From: Arthrobacter tumbae
GTDB lineage: Bacteria > Actinomycetota > Actinomycetes > Actinomycetales > Micrococcaceae
Assembly (NCBI RefSeq): GCF_016907495.1
Contig: NZ_JAFBCC010000001.1
Location: 62,001-126,000, forward strand
Direction of reading: 5' to 3'
DNA: 64,000 nt
A program made the translations under genes and the position numbers. The notes below the pieces were generated by a model. That model searched no databases. It was not told the DNA's origin and saw only the letters and a list, made by a program, of their open reading frames with translations. Shown one piece after another: positions 8,184-16,837 of the stretch (positions are counted from its first letter, which is position 1; every line of letters begins with the position of its first letter).

Positions 8184-8645
8184 ATGGACACGTCGTATTG
8201 GTCAACAAGCCGCCTGCTGAGCACTGCAGCACGGCTCAATGAAAACCGTGACAATGAGCGGCTGCGCAGCATCGGCGTTACGCATTCCGGTGTGACAATC
8301 CTGAAGGTGCTGGCCTCTGCCGGATCGATGAGCCAGGTGAAGCTGGCGCAGATCGTGCGGGTTCAGGCGCAGACAGTCGGCAAAGCTTTGGAACGGCTGG
8401 AAGTACGGGCACTGGTCACGCGCCAGAAGAGTGAATCGGACCGCCGGGTAACTTTCGTCGCTCTCACTCCCGCAGGCCGCGCGATCCTTGACCAGGTGCA
8501 GCAGGGTGAGGGTGTACCGCTTGGAGGCACGGGCTACGCGGAAGAAGACCTGCGCGCCGCCCTGATCAGCGTGATCGATGCCACCCGTGACAATCTGCTC
8601 GCTTCCGGGTCCGTGCCGGAGCCGCAACTGGTCGTTTCTGCGTAG
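8184..8645 (+). CDS. MarR family transcriptional regulator
   Basis: A 153-residue winged-helix repressor. The HTH is in MSQVKLAQIVRVQAQTVGKALERLEVRALVTRQKSESDRRVTFVALTPAGRA, with the typical SDRR wing and LTPAGR. AGAAGG lies close before the ATG. It is convergent with the MFS exporter gene at 8667 and divergent from the GAF-ANTAR gene. MarR proteins often control adjacent efflux pumps, so the exporter is a reasonable target, but no operator could be assigned. Confidence 0.85.
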   Translation: MDTSYWSTSRLLSTAARLNENRDNERLRSIGVTHSGVTILKVLASAGSMSQVKLAQIVRVQAQTVGKALERLEVRALVTRQKSESDRRVTFVALTPAGRAILDQVQQGEGVPLGGTGYAEEDLRAALISVIDATRDNLLASGSVPEPQLVVSA

Positions 8646-8666
8646 CAACACCTGAGATCCGCGTGC

Positions 8667-9869
8667 TCACGCGCTGCTGATCACCCGGTCCCGTCCAGTC
8701 AGCACGCCCATCAGGGCGAGCACTGCCATGATGCCGGCGGTCACTAGTAGCGGAAGCGTCCAGTCGCCGCTCAGGTCCCGAAGACCGCCGAACATCACCG
8801 GACCGGCCGCGCCGAGACCATAGCCCACGGACTGCGCCATGCCGGACAAGGCTGCTGCCTGCGGGTAGTTCACGGTCCGGAGGCTGAACAGTGACAGGGC
8901 GATGACAATAAGGTTTCCGCATCCGATCGCCCCGAGCAGCACCCACAGCAGGGTGAGGTCCGGTGCAACCGCGAGCCCGAGAAAAGTCACGAAAGCCAGC
9001 GCACCGCTGGCGAAGGACATCAGGCGCTGGTCTGTTCCGCGATGAAGGATCGCGCCGGCAGCAAGGCTGGCAAACACGCTGACCAGGAGGAACACAGACA
9101 GGTGAAGCCCCGCCGTCGTCGCCGGAACGCCGCGGCTTTGCTCGATGGTCGGTAACCAGGCCATCAAAACGTAAAAGGCAATCGACTGCAGTCCCATGAA
9201 CAGGGTCACCTGCCAGCCCAACGCCGAGGACCAGGGCGACCGGTAGGTGGCCTCCGGCGTCGCGGCCCGCGCGCTATCCGACGCGTGACGGCGCAGCCAT
9301 GGCAGGAGGACTGCCATGGCTATCAGGGCCAGTCCCACCCAGATTCCGAGCGCCAGTCGCCATCCCGCAGGCGATGTCTGTGCCACCGGAACGACGACGG
9401 CGGCCCCAATCGCGGCAAAAGCAGCTTGTGTTGCTGTGTAGCTACCGGTGATCTGGCTGACCCTCGTTGGAAAATCACGCTTCACGAGCGAAGGAACGAG
9501 GACGTTGAGAAACGCGATGGCGAGCCCGATGAAAGCTGTGCCCACCCAGATCAGGCCCGGCAGCGGTATGGAACGGAGCACAATGCCTGATGCGAGGATC
9601 AGCAGGGACAACCAGAGCGCACGGTCGAGCCCAAGCCGGGAAGCAAACGCGGGCGCGACGGGTGAAAACACCGCAAATGCGATGAGCGGTAGGCCGGTCA
9701 GGAAACCCGCCCCTGCACTGGACAACTGAAGGTCACTGCTGATATTCCCAAGAACCGGCCCAACGCTGACAAAAGACACCCGAAGGTTGACGGCGATGAG
9801 CAGGACGCCGATGAAGGCGAATCCGAAACGGGAAGTTCGTTCCGCCGCTTTTCGGGTGGCAGTGGGCAT
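8667..9869 (-). CDS. MFS transporter, CynX/NimT-like
   Basis: A 400-residue inner-membrane transporter with about 12 hydrophobic segments. The N-terminal motif (IAVNLRVSFVSVGPVLGNISSDLQLSSAGAGFLTGLP, read in pieces) matches the CynX/NimT cyanate/nitroimidazole group. A cytoplasmic loop with LPWLRRHASD separates the two six-helix halves. The substrate cannot be read from sequence. The Ser/Ala C-terminus is short. A TAGGCT box lies about 60 bases upstream of the ATG. Confidence 0.85.
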   Translation of the reverse strand: MPTATRKAAERTSRFGFAFIGVLLIAVNLRVSFVSVGPVLGNISSDLQLSSAGAGFLTGLPLIAFAVFSPVAPAFASRLGLDRALWLSLLILASGIVLRSIPLPGLIWVGTAFIGLAIAFLNVLVPSLVKRDFPTRVSQITGSYTATQAAFAAIGAAVVVPVAQTSPAGWRLALGIWVGLALIAMAVLLPWLRRHASDSARAATPEATYRSPWSSALGWQVTLFMGLQSIAFYVLMAWLPTIEQSRGVPATTAGLHLSVFLLVSVFASLAAGAILHRGTDQRLMSFASGALAFVTFLGLAVAPDLTLLWVLLGAIGCGNLIVIALSLFSLRTVNYPQAAALSGMAQSVGYGLGAAGPVMFGGLRDLSGDWTLPLLVTAGIMAVLALMGVLTGRDRVISSA

Positions 9870-9975
9870 CGTGCGGTTTCCGTCCTTCGGTGGGAGGAGG
9901 AGCGCTGCGGCGCGCTTCCGCTTCCAGCCTAGCGCCGGGAATGAGCTAACTGCGGCGGATTGCCGCGGCCCGATG

Positions 9976-10983
9976 TCAGGACCCGTACCGTTCCTGCTCC
10001 GTCAAGTAGCCCGGGTCCTGCGGGACGACTGCACCAGCGCCAGCCAATTGGGTCACGGCAATGTGACTGGGCTGCCCGGCTTCCTCGATGTACCTGAGTG
10101 CCAGGGCGGCTTCGGGAACGTGAACGTGCACGCGCCAGCGATAGCCCTCCTCGACCTCCGTCACAGCGCTCATGATGACGGAATCTCCCACCTCATCGAG
10201 GTGAAGCCGTAGGATGGCGGCGTCCAGCGGGCTGAGGTTGATGGTACACATGACCTCGACCCCCTCCGCCGGCATCCCGTTGTGGATGTGGGGGGCCTGA
10301 ACGTCGTATCCATGCAGACCGTCGAGCAGTTCGTCCTGCAGCTCTTCACCGAGTGAAGCCGCACGTAGCGCATCCATGATGAGCAGGAAGCCCACTCCGC
10401 CGGCATCAACCACTTTCGCCTCAGTGAGCGCTCCAAGCTGGCTCTCGGTCTGCACCACTGCCTTGAGCGCGGCTTCCACTGCTCCCTGCAGCGTCATGGC
10501 GAGGGCGTGGTTACTGTCATCCCCCTCGTTGGCCTGGTCCACGGTGGCAGCTCCGACCGCTGCCGCCTCGAGCACGGAAAGCATGGTGCCGGGAACCGGG
10601 TCGCTAAGCGCCGACCAACTGCGGATCTGGGCACGGTTCAGTGCGGTGGCCAACAACGGACCTGAGAGACGGGACGCGCCGTGGAGCGGCTCGGCGATTG
10701 CCGCCAGGAAGACTGCGAAGAGCGTGCCGGAGTTGCCACGGGCATCTTCCATGGCGGCCTGACCGGCAACCTTCAGCAGGTCACCGAGGTCATGGGTTTC
10801 AAGATCTGCCACCGCCTGCGCTGCTGCCCGAACGGTCAGGTAGAGGTTGGTGCCGGTGTCACCATCAGCTACAGGAAAGATATTGATGGCATTAAGGCGG
10901 TCGCTGTGATTGCCGAGGGAGACTTCAGCCTTGCTCAACCATCGCTTCATCGCCGTCGCGTTTGCGGTGATTTTAGTCTGCAA
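9976..10983 (-). CDS. DAK2 (DhaL)-domain protein, FakA-like
   Basis: A 335-residue protein with an N-terminal DhaL kinase fold. The ATP/Mg signature INIFPVADGDTGTNLYLT is near residue 35, DARGNSGT near 85 and DAGGVGFLLIMD near 200. Such proteins resemble the ATP-binding part of fatty acid kinase FakA. It is shorter than the roughly 550-residue relatives, with only part of the C-terminal region. The start is uncertain: a TTG at 10983 overlaps the thiL end and has GGGAT ahead of it, while an ATG at 10950 has no ribosome-binding site. Adjacent thiL and nearby recG are the usual neighbours. Confidence 0.8.
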   Translation of the reverse strand: MQTKITANATAMKRWLSKAEVSLGNHSDRLNAINIFPVADGDTGTNLYLTVRAAAQAVADLETHDLGDLLKVAGQAAMEDARGNSGTLFAVFLAAIAEPLHGASRLSGPLLATALNRAQIRSWSALSDPVPGTMLSVLEAAAVGAATVDQANEGDDSNHALAMTLQGAVEAALKAVVQTESQLGALTEAKVVDAGGVGFLLIMDALRAASLGEELQDELLDGLHGYDVQAPHIHNGMPAEGVEVMCTINLSPLDAAILRLHLDEVGDSVIMSAVTEVEEGYRWRVHVHVPEAALALRYIEEAGQPSHIAVTQLAGAGAVVPQDPGYLTEQERYGS

Positions 10984-11977
10984 AGTGATCCCATCCCACG
11001 GTGGCTGGAGACTGTGACCCGACGGTCACTTCGGCAGGTCCGGCCTCTACCGAGCCTACCGCAGTGAAGCCTGCCAGCGGCATAACGTTTGGGTTAACGG
11101 TGGCCAGCAGCCCATGGTCCTCTCCCCCGCCGAGCACCCATTCCAGCGGGTCCTTTCCCAGCAATTCCGCGGCTCCGCGAAGCGGCTCACCGAGAGACCG
11201 CAGTGCTGCAGGATCCAGGTCAATGCGCACCGAGCTGGCGGTAGCGATCCTCCGGGCATCACGCACCAGGCCGTCGGAGACATCCAGCATCGAGGTTGCA
11301 CCGGCCTCTGCCGCCGCTGGGCCGAACGCCAGCGGCGGACGGGGCCGGCACTGCGCACGAACGAACTCACGCAGTTCCTCTTCCAGCGCAGCGTATCCAT
11401 GAGCAGATTCCAGCAGTGCCAACCCGGCTGCTGCGCGGCCTACCGTTCCGGCCAGCACGACGGCGTCGCCCGGCTGTGCGCCTGACCGCACCACCGGAGG
11501 GCGCCCGTCCAGTGAACCTGTGACCGCGGCAGTGACCGAGAGTTCAGTTCCACGCCCGAGGTCGCCTCCGACTACTGCGCAGGTGGAGGCCCCCAGCTCG
11601 TGGATCGCGGCGGTGAGTCCTTCCGCAAGGTCCTCGACCCAGGCGACGTCCGTGCTTGCGGGCAGTGTGAGACTGACAACGAGGGAGGTGGCACGGCCGC
11701 CCATCGCGTTGATGTCGCTCAGGTTCTGCGCGGCGGCTTTCCACCCGACGTCGAACCCGGTGGTTCTGTACCCGTTGGCCCACTGCAGCCGAAAATCCAT
11801 GTCCTGGACCTGGGTGTCGATGGATATAAGCATCCGTCCGTCTGGAGCGGCCACGATGGCGGCGTCATCCCCCGGGCCGAGCAGCACCCCTGTGGGGTTG
11901 CCCGGTGTGCCACGGAGACGCGGCACAATACGCTCAAGCAGGGCAGACTCGCTCAGCTGGCTGACGGTGAGTGGCAT
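10973..11977 (-). CDS. thiL: Thiamine-monophosphate kinase
   Basis: A 334-residue enzyme that phosphorylates thiamine phosphate to thiamine pyrophosphate, the last step of coenzyme formation. Family features are LGPGDDAAIV near residue 35, SIDTQVQDMDF, the metal-binding NLSDINAMGGRAT, and GGDLGRG. MLDVSDGLVRDARR in the second half is the substrate-side motif. The gene appears leaderless: TACGGT (11984-11989), then six bases, then ATG. Its end overlaps the likely start of the DAK2 gene, so the two are probably cotranscribed. Confidence 0.93.
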   Translation of the reverse strand: MPLTVSQLSESALLERIVPRLRGTPGNPTGVLLGPGDDAAIVAAPDGRMLISIDTQVQDMDFRLQWANGYRTTGFDVGWKAAAQNLSDINAMGGRATSLVVSLTLPASTDVAWVEDLAEGLTAAIHELGASTCAVVGGDLGRGTELSVTAAVTGSLDGRPPVVRSGAQPGDAVVLAGTVGRAAAGLALLESAHGYAALEEELREFVRAQCRPRPPLAFGPAAAEAGATSMLDVSDGLVRDARRIATASSVRIDLDPAALRSLGEPLRGAAELLGKDPLEWVLGGGEDHGLLATVNPNVMPLAGFTAVGSVEAGPAEVTVGSQSPATVGWDHFAD

Positions 11978-12061
11978 GGTTCAACCGTACTTTGCGCCGG
12001 GGACATCCGACCGTCGCCTGTGGACAAGGGCGGCAGCCGCCACGGGAGGCGAGCGGCGGGA

Positions 12062-12715
12062 CTAGCCGGCCCTGCGCCGTCGTACCCGTCGGAGGATGAG
12101 CCAGCCGATAAAGGCGCCGAGAACCACATAGATGACAATGTCAAAGTACTGGGAATACTGGTCAACGAGGTGGTACTGGGTTCCGAGGAAGTAGCCCAGC
12201 CCGATGAGCAGCACATTCCACAGCAGACTCCCTGCGACGGTGAAGAGGGTGAACGAGCCAAGCGGCATGTGTTCGGCGCCCGCGGGCAGGGAAATCAGGC
12301 TCCTGACACCCGGTATCAGCCGGCCGAAGAAGACCGCCGAGCGGCCGTGGCGGTGAAACCAGCGCGCCGCCCGCTCGAAGTCGTCGCGGTCCACCAGCGG
12401 CAGTCGGGAGAGCCCGCGCACCACCCGTTCCTCGCCCAGCTTCGCACCGAGCAGGTACAGGAGCAGAGCGCCGATGAAGCTTCCGAGGGTGGCCAGGGCG
12501 AGTACAAGAACGGCGTTCATCTCGCCCTGCTGCGACAGGAAGCCGGCAAGGGGCAGGACAACTTCGCTCGGGATGGGAGGAAAGACCGTTTCAAGGAGAA
12601 CCAGAACGCCGACACCGATCTCGCCGAGGGCGCTCATGACATCGGTGATGACTCCGCTCAGGCCTGACTGCTCCGGGGTTCCGCCCGTACTAGCCCGCGT
12701 TGGTATTGACCACAT
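12062..12715 (-). CDS. DedA family membrane protein
   Basis: A 217-residue protein of the DedA/VTT family, proposed undecaprenyl-phosphate or phospholipid flippases. It shows FPPIPSEVVLPLAGFLS and the conserved GAKLGEERVVRGLSRLP...FHRHGRSAVFFGRLIPGVRSLISLPAG block, with four to five membrane segments and a basic C-terminus (RRVRRRRAG). The start at 12715 overlaps the LCP gene by 26 bases; a later ATG at 12637 would trim only the non-conserved first 26 residues. Pairing with an LCP enzyme fits a role at the lipid-carrier step of wall polymer synthesis. Confidence 0.87.
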   Translation of the reverse strand: MWSIPTRASTGGTPEQSGLSGVITDVMSALGEIGVGVLVLLETVFPPIPSEVVLPLAGFLSQQGEMNAVLVLALATLGSFIGALLLYLLGAKLGEERVVRGLSRLPLVDRDDFERAARWFHRHGRSAVFFGRLIPGVRSLISLPAGAEHMPLGSFTLFTVAGSLLWNVLLIGLGYFLGTQYHLVDQYSQYFDIVIYVVLGAFIGWLILRRVRRRRAG

Positions 12716-13766
12716 ACTCCCCCAGTGTTCCCTGATCGAGTGCCTCAGCGATGCGCGCTATTGCTTCCTCGTCCTTCACGACAATGGACTGGCCGTCCGG
12801 TGAGGTTCCGACTCCCAGATTCGGGAGCGTGAAGAAGACGACGTCGTCGGAGCGTATCTGCCACATGCCGAGGGCGAGGGAGCCCGCAGTCAGGGCTCCG
12901 AAATCCGCATCAACACTGAGGTAAGGCGATATCTCAGTGACGACCCTGCTGAGCTTCACGGGATTGGTGAACGTTTCTGCGCTCAACAGCTCCGACATGA
13001 TGCCCTTGATGAAAAGCTGCTGGTTCTGTACCCGTTGGAAGTCACCGTCGCTGAAGGCCTTGCGTTCACGAACGAATTTCAAAGCCGATTCGCCGTCGAG
13101 CGTAACTGCACCCTGTTCGAAGAATTCCCCTTCAGTTCCTTCGGACTGGAACGCGATGGGATTGTCGACGGTCACCCCACCCAGAGCGTCGGTCAGGCCT
13201 TTGAAACCTTCGAAGTCAACGATCATTACATGATCGACCGGCGCATCGAACATGGTTTCAACGGTTTGAACCACCAGCGGCACACCGCCCAGCGCGATTG
13301 CAGCGTTGATCTTGTTCTCGCCGTACCCGGGGATCTCCGTCCAGGTATCGCGCAGGATCGACATGACGTAAACGTTCTGCCGGTCCTCCGGGAGGTGCAC
13401 AAGCATCATGGTGTCCGATCGGGCATCGGTGAGTCCGTCCCCGGCCTCATCCCCGGATCCCTCGGCCCTGGCGTCGCTTCCCATCAGCAGGATGTTCATC
13501 GCACCTTCCGCGGACGCCGTGCGCTCGGGGCGTGTGGATGAATCCGGAAACGCGGGTTCGATGGTGTTGGTCCTGGTCTCGAACGCGATGGCGAGGCTGA
13601 TCAGGTAGCCGGCAACAAGTGCCGCAAGGGCAATAAGGACGCCGAGCAGCACCAACACAGCTGTGCGCAGCGGGCGCTTGGTCTTCGCCTGCCGCTGCGG
13701 CGCCTCATCACTGTAGTCGTGGGTGGTCAATCCGGATGCTCCCTGGCGATAGTCGGTGAGCCCCAT
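12690..13766 (-). CDS. LytR-CpsA-Psr (LCP) family cell-wall glycopolymer ligase
   Basis: A 358-residue type II membrane protein. A cytoplasmic basic N-terminus is followed by one membrane helix (about 34-60) and the LCP domain from about residue 88. Signatures include MNILLMGSDAR, DARSDTMMLVHLP, SILRDTWTEIPGYGENKINAA and the C-terminal FVRERKAFSDGDFQRVQNQQ. LCP enzymes transfer polyprenyl-linked glycopolymers to peptidoglycan. The upstream TAGCTC followed by six bases and the ATG suggests a leaderless start, though the box is imperfect. It overlaps the DedA gene and is divergent from an MFS exporter. Confidence 0.92.
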   Translation of the reverse strand: MGLTDYRQGASGLTTHDYSDEAPQRQAKTKRPLRTAVLVLLGVLIALAALVAGYLISLAIAFETRTNTIEPAFPDSSTRPERTASAEGAMNILLMGSDARAEGSGDEAGDGLTDARSDTMMLVHLPEDRQNVYVMSILRDTWTEIPGYGENKINAAIALGGVPLVVQTVETMFDAPVDHVMIVDFEGFKGLTDALGGVTVDNPIAFQSEGTEGEFFEQGAVTLDGESALKFVRERKAFSDGDFQRVQNQQLFIKGIMSELLSAETFTNPVKLSRVVTEISPYLSVDADFGALTAGSLALGMWQIRSDDVVFFTLPNLGVGTSPDGQSIVVKDEEAIARIAEALDQGTLGEYVVNTNAG

Positions 13767-13851
13767 GGTATCGAGCTAGCCGGGGAGGTCTCCGGGGAAC
13801 ATCTCTCCCTTTGTCCTTGAGTTTTCCCAATCGCTGTGGAACTGTTCACGC

Positions 13852-15102
13852 ATGGCTAGCGAATCGGTGAAGGTCAATGATCGGGTCCATACGCCGCTCG
13901 GCGCTTCCTACTGGAAGCTGTGGACCTCGTCCGGCCTTTCAAACCTCGCCGACGGCGTGTTCAAGATCGCACTGCCCCTGCTCGCTATCCAGTTCACTCA
14001 GTCGCCCACCCTGATTGCCGGGGTGTCTTTCGTCGCTACCCTTCCGTGGCTCCTGTTTGCGCTGACAGCCGGCGCCCTCGCCGACCGTATGGACCGCCGC
14101 CGGCTCATGCTCGTCGCCAATCTCACCCGGGCAGCTTTGCCGGCCATGCTCATCGCGGTGATCCTGCTCGATCTTGGCTCGATCTGGGCGCTGTATGTCA
14201 TCGCACTCCTGGTGGGGGTCGCTGAAACGCTGTATGACACCTCCGCGCAGTCCATCATGCCGCAGCTGGTACACCGCGATCAGCTCTCGCGAGCCAACGG
14301 ACGGCTCTACGCGGTTGAGCTGACCACCAACCAGTTCGTCGGGCCGCCATTGGGAGGACTGCTGGTAGCCGCCGGAGTGATCGGCGCCTTCGCCGTTCCC
14401 GCCGTCCTGTGGCTCGCCGCGGTGGGCGCCCTGTTCCTGGTGCGAGGAAGCTTCCGGATCGAACGGGAACAGAAGACGACGCTGCGCTACGACATCGCCG
14501 AAGGCCTGCGGTTCCTTTGGAACCAGAAAATCCTGCGCACGCTCGCTGTCATGACCGGAACCTTCAACTTCGCCTCGAGTGCGGCCTTTGCCCTCTTCGT
14601 GCTTTTTGCGGTTGGGCCGTCGTCGGCAATGCAGCTTTCCGAAGTCGGCTTCGGAGTACTTCTCACGACCTCCGCCATCGGCGCGTTCCTCGGCTCATTC
14701 ATCTCGGAATGGGTGGAGCGGAAGCTGGGACGGTCGAAGTCGCTGGCGCTGACGATCTTCGGCGGATCGTTCTTCGTGGGCGCGCCCGCCCTCACGGACA
14801 ACCCTTACATCCTTGGCGTCGTGTTCTTCGTGGGCGGCGTGCTGGTCATGCTCTGGAATGTCATCACCGTCTCGCTCCGGCAGCGCATCACGCCGAACCG
14901 TCTGCTCGGACGCGTCAACAGCGCCTACCGGCTTCTTGCCTGGGGCAGCATGCCGCTCGGCGCCGCAGCCGGCGGCCTCCTTGCCCAGTGGCTGGGCCTT
15001 GAAGCAATGTTCGGGATCATGGGGGTGCTGACACTTGCCCTGCTGGCCCTGATGCCGATCGTCACCGACAAGGCGATAGACGCGGCCGACGTCGAATCCT
15101 GA
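13852..15102 (+). CDS. MFS transporter, DHA3/EntS-like drug exporter
   Basis: A 416-residue membrane transporter of the MFS_3 (macrolide-efflux, EntS-like) group. The N-terminus YWKLWTSSGLSNLADGVFKIALPLLA and the loop GALADRMDRRRLMLVANLTRA match this family, as does LYDTSAQSIMPQLV between helices 3 and 4. About 12 hydrophobic segments are readable and the C-terminus is acidic. The substrate is unknown. No regulator is adjacent. Confidence 0.87.
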   Translation: MASESVKVNDRVHTPLGASYWKLWTSSGLSNLADGVFKIALPLLAIQFTQSPTLIAGVSFVATLPWLLFALTAGALADRMDRRRLMLVANLTRAALPAMLIAVILLDLGSIWALYVIALLVGVAETLYDTSAQSIMPQLVHRDQLSRANGRLYAVELTTNQFVGPPLGGLLVAAGVIGAFAVPAVLWLAAVGALFLVRGSFRIEREQKTTLRYDIAEGLRFLWNQKILRTLAVMTGTFNFASSAAFALFVLFAVGPSSAMQLSEVGFGVLLTTSAIGAFLGSFISEWVERKLGRSKSLALTIFGGSFFVGAPALTDNPYILGVVFFVGGVLVMLWNVITVSLRQRITPNRLLGRVNSAYRLLAWGSMPLGAAAGGLLAQWLGLEAMFGIMGVLTLALLALMPIVTDKAIDAADVES

Positions 15103-15144
15103 CTTTCGCTGGCCTCGGCCAGTGCCGCGGTGCAACAGTAGGGC

Positions 15145-15459
15145 ATGGCCACCGAAGCGGACGTCCGGAGATTGAGTCTGTCTCTGCCGGGCGTCACCGA
15201 ACGCTCCAGTTGGGGCCAACCCGCGTGGTTCGCCAAAACCCTGATGGCCCGCATGTGGGAACCGGGCGTGCTCACCGTCAAGACGAACGAGCGGGAGGCT
15301 CTCGCCGGCACGGAACCGGAAGTCTACTTCTGGATGCCGCATCACGATCGCTCACCGCAACTTGTCCTGATTCGGCTTGCCGGAATCGACACAGGCGAGC
15401 TGGGCGAGTTGCTGGAGGACTCGTTCCTGCTCGCCGGCGGCAGATTAGCCCAGCGGTAG
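15145..15459 (+). CDS. MmcQ/YjbR family protein
   Basis: A 104-residue soluble protein. DVRRLSLSLPGVTERSSWGQPAWFAK and VYFWMPHHDRSPQLVLIRLAGIDTGELGELLEDSFLL are typical of the MmcQ/YjbR fold, a small double-wing DNA-binding-like domain of unknown physiological role. It is a single gene with no evident operon partner. Confidence 0.85.
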   Translation: MATEADVRRLSLSLPGVTERSSWGQPAWFAKTLMARMWEPGVLTVKTNEREALAGTEPEVYFWMPHHDRSPQLVLIRLAGIDTGELGELLEDSFLLAGGRLAQR

Positions 15460-15481
15460 GTGCTCCTATCTGCCGGAAGTG

Positions 15482-15504
15482 TAAGCATGCTTAGCATCTG
15501 CTAA
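15482..15504. promoter_or_regulatory. Two overlapping palindromes before the DUF2254 gene
   Basis: TAAGCATGCTTA (15482-15493) is a perfect 12-bp palindrome. It overlaps a second inverted repeat, TTAGCATCTGCTAA (15491-15504). Both lie 36-58 bases upstream of the ATG. The core AAGCATGCTTA is shared with the site at 3956 before the PRC-barrel stress gene. Confidence 0.5.
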
Positions 15505-15539
15505 GGTAAAGCACCAATTCCACGGTGGAAGCGGGATGA

Positions 15540-16820
15540 ATGCAGCGGTTCGAACTGAAGCACTGGCTCAAAACCAGGATGTGGGTCATCCCCGTCCTGT
15601 TCGTACTGGGCGGAGTGGCGTTGTCCTGGCTCTTCGTCGCGATTGACCCTGAGGGCACACTGGTGCCACAGAGCATCAGCGGCGACCCCACCGCTGCGAT
15701 GCAGATTCTCTACCTGATCTCGTTCGCCATGCTCACGTTGACCGGTCTGGTGCTGTCCCTGCTCGTCCTCGTCGTGCAGCTGGCTATGGGAAGCTTTTCA
15801 CCCCGCATCGTCCGGCAGATCCTGCAGGACCGGCCGTCACAGTGTGCAATCGGCCTCTTCGCCGGAACCTTCACCTTCTCCCTCCTGACCATGCGGACCA
15901 TCGTTACGTCGCCCGAGGGCGGCACTGTGCCCGGCCTGGCGGTAGTGGTAAGCATCCTGCTGGTTCTCTCCTGCATCGTGACCCTGGTCTGGTACCTCAA
16001 CCACATAGGACAGTCACTGCGCGTGGCGGCGCTCGTCGACTGGGTCGCCGCTGACACCATCAGCACCCTTGACAGGGTCTTTCCCGATGCAGGCCCGAAG
16101 ATGGACATCGACCACCGCTTCATTCGAACGCCGCGCAGCGGTGTTCTTTTCGAGGTTGACCACGACTGCATGATCGATTTGGCGCGCACGGCCGACTGTT
16201 CCTTCGAGGTGCTGTGGTCGATCGGCGACTTCGTTCCCACGAACGCGCCCGTAATCCGCATCCACGGCCAGCCCGCAGAAGTTGAAACCGACGCGGTCGT
16301 CGGGTGTATCGCCATCGGTCCGGAGCGCACCCTGAATCAGGACGTGGCCTACGGCATCAGGATGCTGGTGGACATAGCAATCGGGGCGGTTTCCTCGGGA
16401 CCTTTTGATGATCCGACAACGACGGTGCAGGCAATCGACCGGCTCCACGACGTACTCCGCCAGATTGTTCGGCGCCCGCTCCACTCGGGCGAGTACCGGG
16501 ACGACGACGGCGTGCTGCGCCTTTCCGTTCCCGCCCTGAGTTGGGACGGCTTCGTGGAGCTGGCTTTCGATGAGATCCGTCGGTCCGGCGCCGCGTCGCC
16601 GCAGATAACACGCCGGCTCATGTCAGCGCTGAACGATCTCCTGAAGCTCGCGCCGGAGGACCGGCGCCCGGCGCTTGAACGTCAGCGGAAGCTCCTGCAG
16701 GAGTCGATGACTGCAGCAGTCGAACACCCGGATGACCGCCTCCGTGCGCTGATTCAGGATCCGAGCGGGATCGGTTCAGCCGGCGGTCTCTCACGCTCTC
16801 CCCGCCACCCGGAACCATGA
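15540..16820 (+). CDS. DUF2254 membrane protein
   Basis: A 426-residue protein of the DUF2254 family. Four membrane segments lie in the first 170 residues (MWVIPVLFVLGGVALSWLF; LYLISFAMLTLTGLVLSLLVLVVQLAMG; a segment around ALAVVVSILLVLS). The family motif around FSPRIVRQILQDRPSQCAIGLFAGTFTFSLL is clear. The remaining soluble part is cytoplasmic and of unknown function. The upstream palindromes suggest regulated expression. The kinase gene follows closely but has its own role. Confidence 0.85.
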   Translation: MQRFELKHWLKTRMWVIPVLFVLGGVALSWLFVAIDPEGTLVPQSISGDPTAAMQILYLISFAMLTLTGLVLSLLVLVVQLAMGSFSPRIVRQILQDRPSQCAIGLFAGTFTFSLLTMRTIVTSPEGGTVPGLAVVVSILLVLSCIVTLVWYLNHIGQSLRVAALVDWVAADTISTLDRVFPDAGPKMDIDHRFIRTPRSGVLFEVDHDCMIDLARTADCSFEVLWSIGDFVPTNAPVIRIHGQPAEVETDAVVGCIAIGPERTLNQDVAYGIRMLVDIAIGAVSSGPFDDPTTTVQAIDRLHDVLRQIVRRPLHSGEYRDDDGVLRLSVPALSWDGFVELAFDEIRRSGAASPQITRRLMSALNDLLKLAPEDRRPALERQRKLLQESMTAAVEHPDDRLRALIQDPSGIGSAGGLSRSPRHPEP

Positions 16821-16837
16821 AGGTGCGTGCTTGAAGA

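Noticed and set aside
8646..8666. Possible terminator between the MarR and MFS genes
   Set aside because: The gap is only 21 bases and contains no paired arms.
11600..12667. Open frame of about 355 codons on the plus strand across thiL and the DedA gene
   Set aside because: It spans the ends of two well-identified genes on the other strand and has no recognisable domain.
11761..13038. An identical 18-mer, TGGTTCTGTACCCGTTGG, inside thiL (11761) and the LCP gene (13021)
   Set aside because: Both copies are in coding sequence, read in different frames, with no flanking similarity. Most likely chance.
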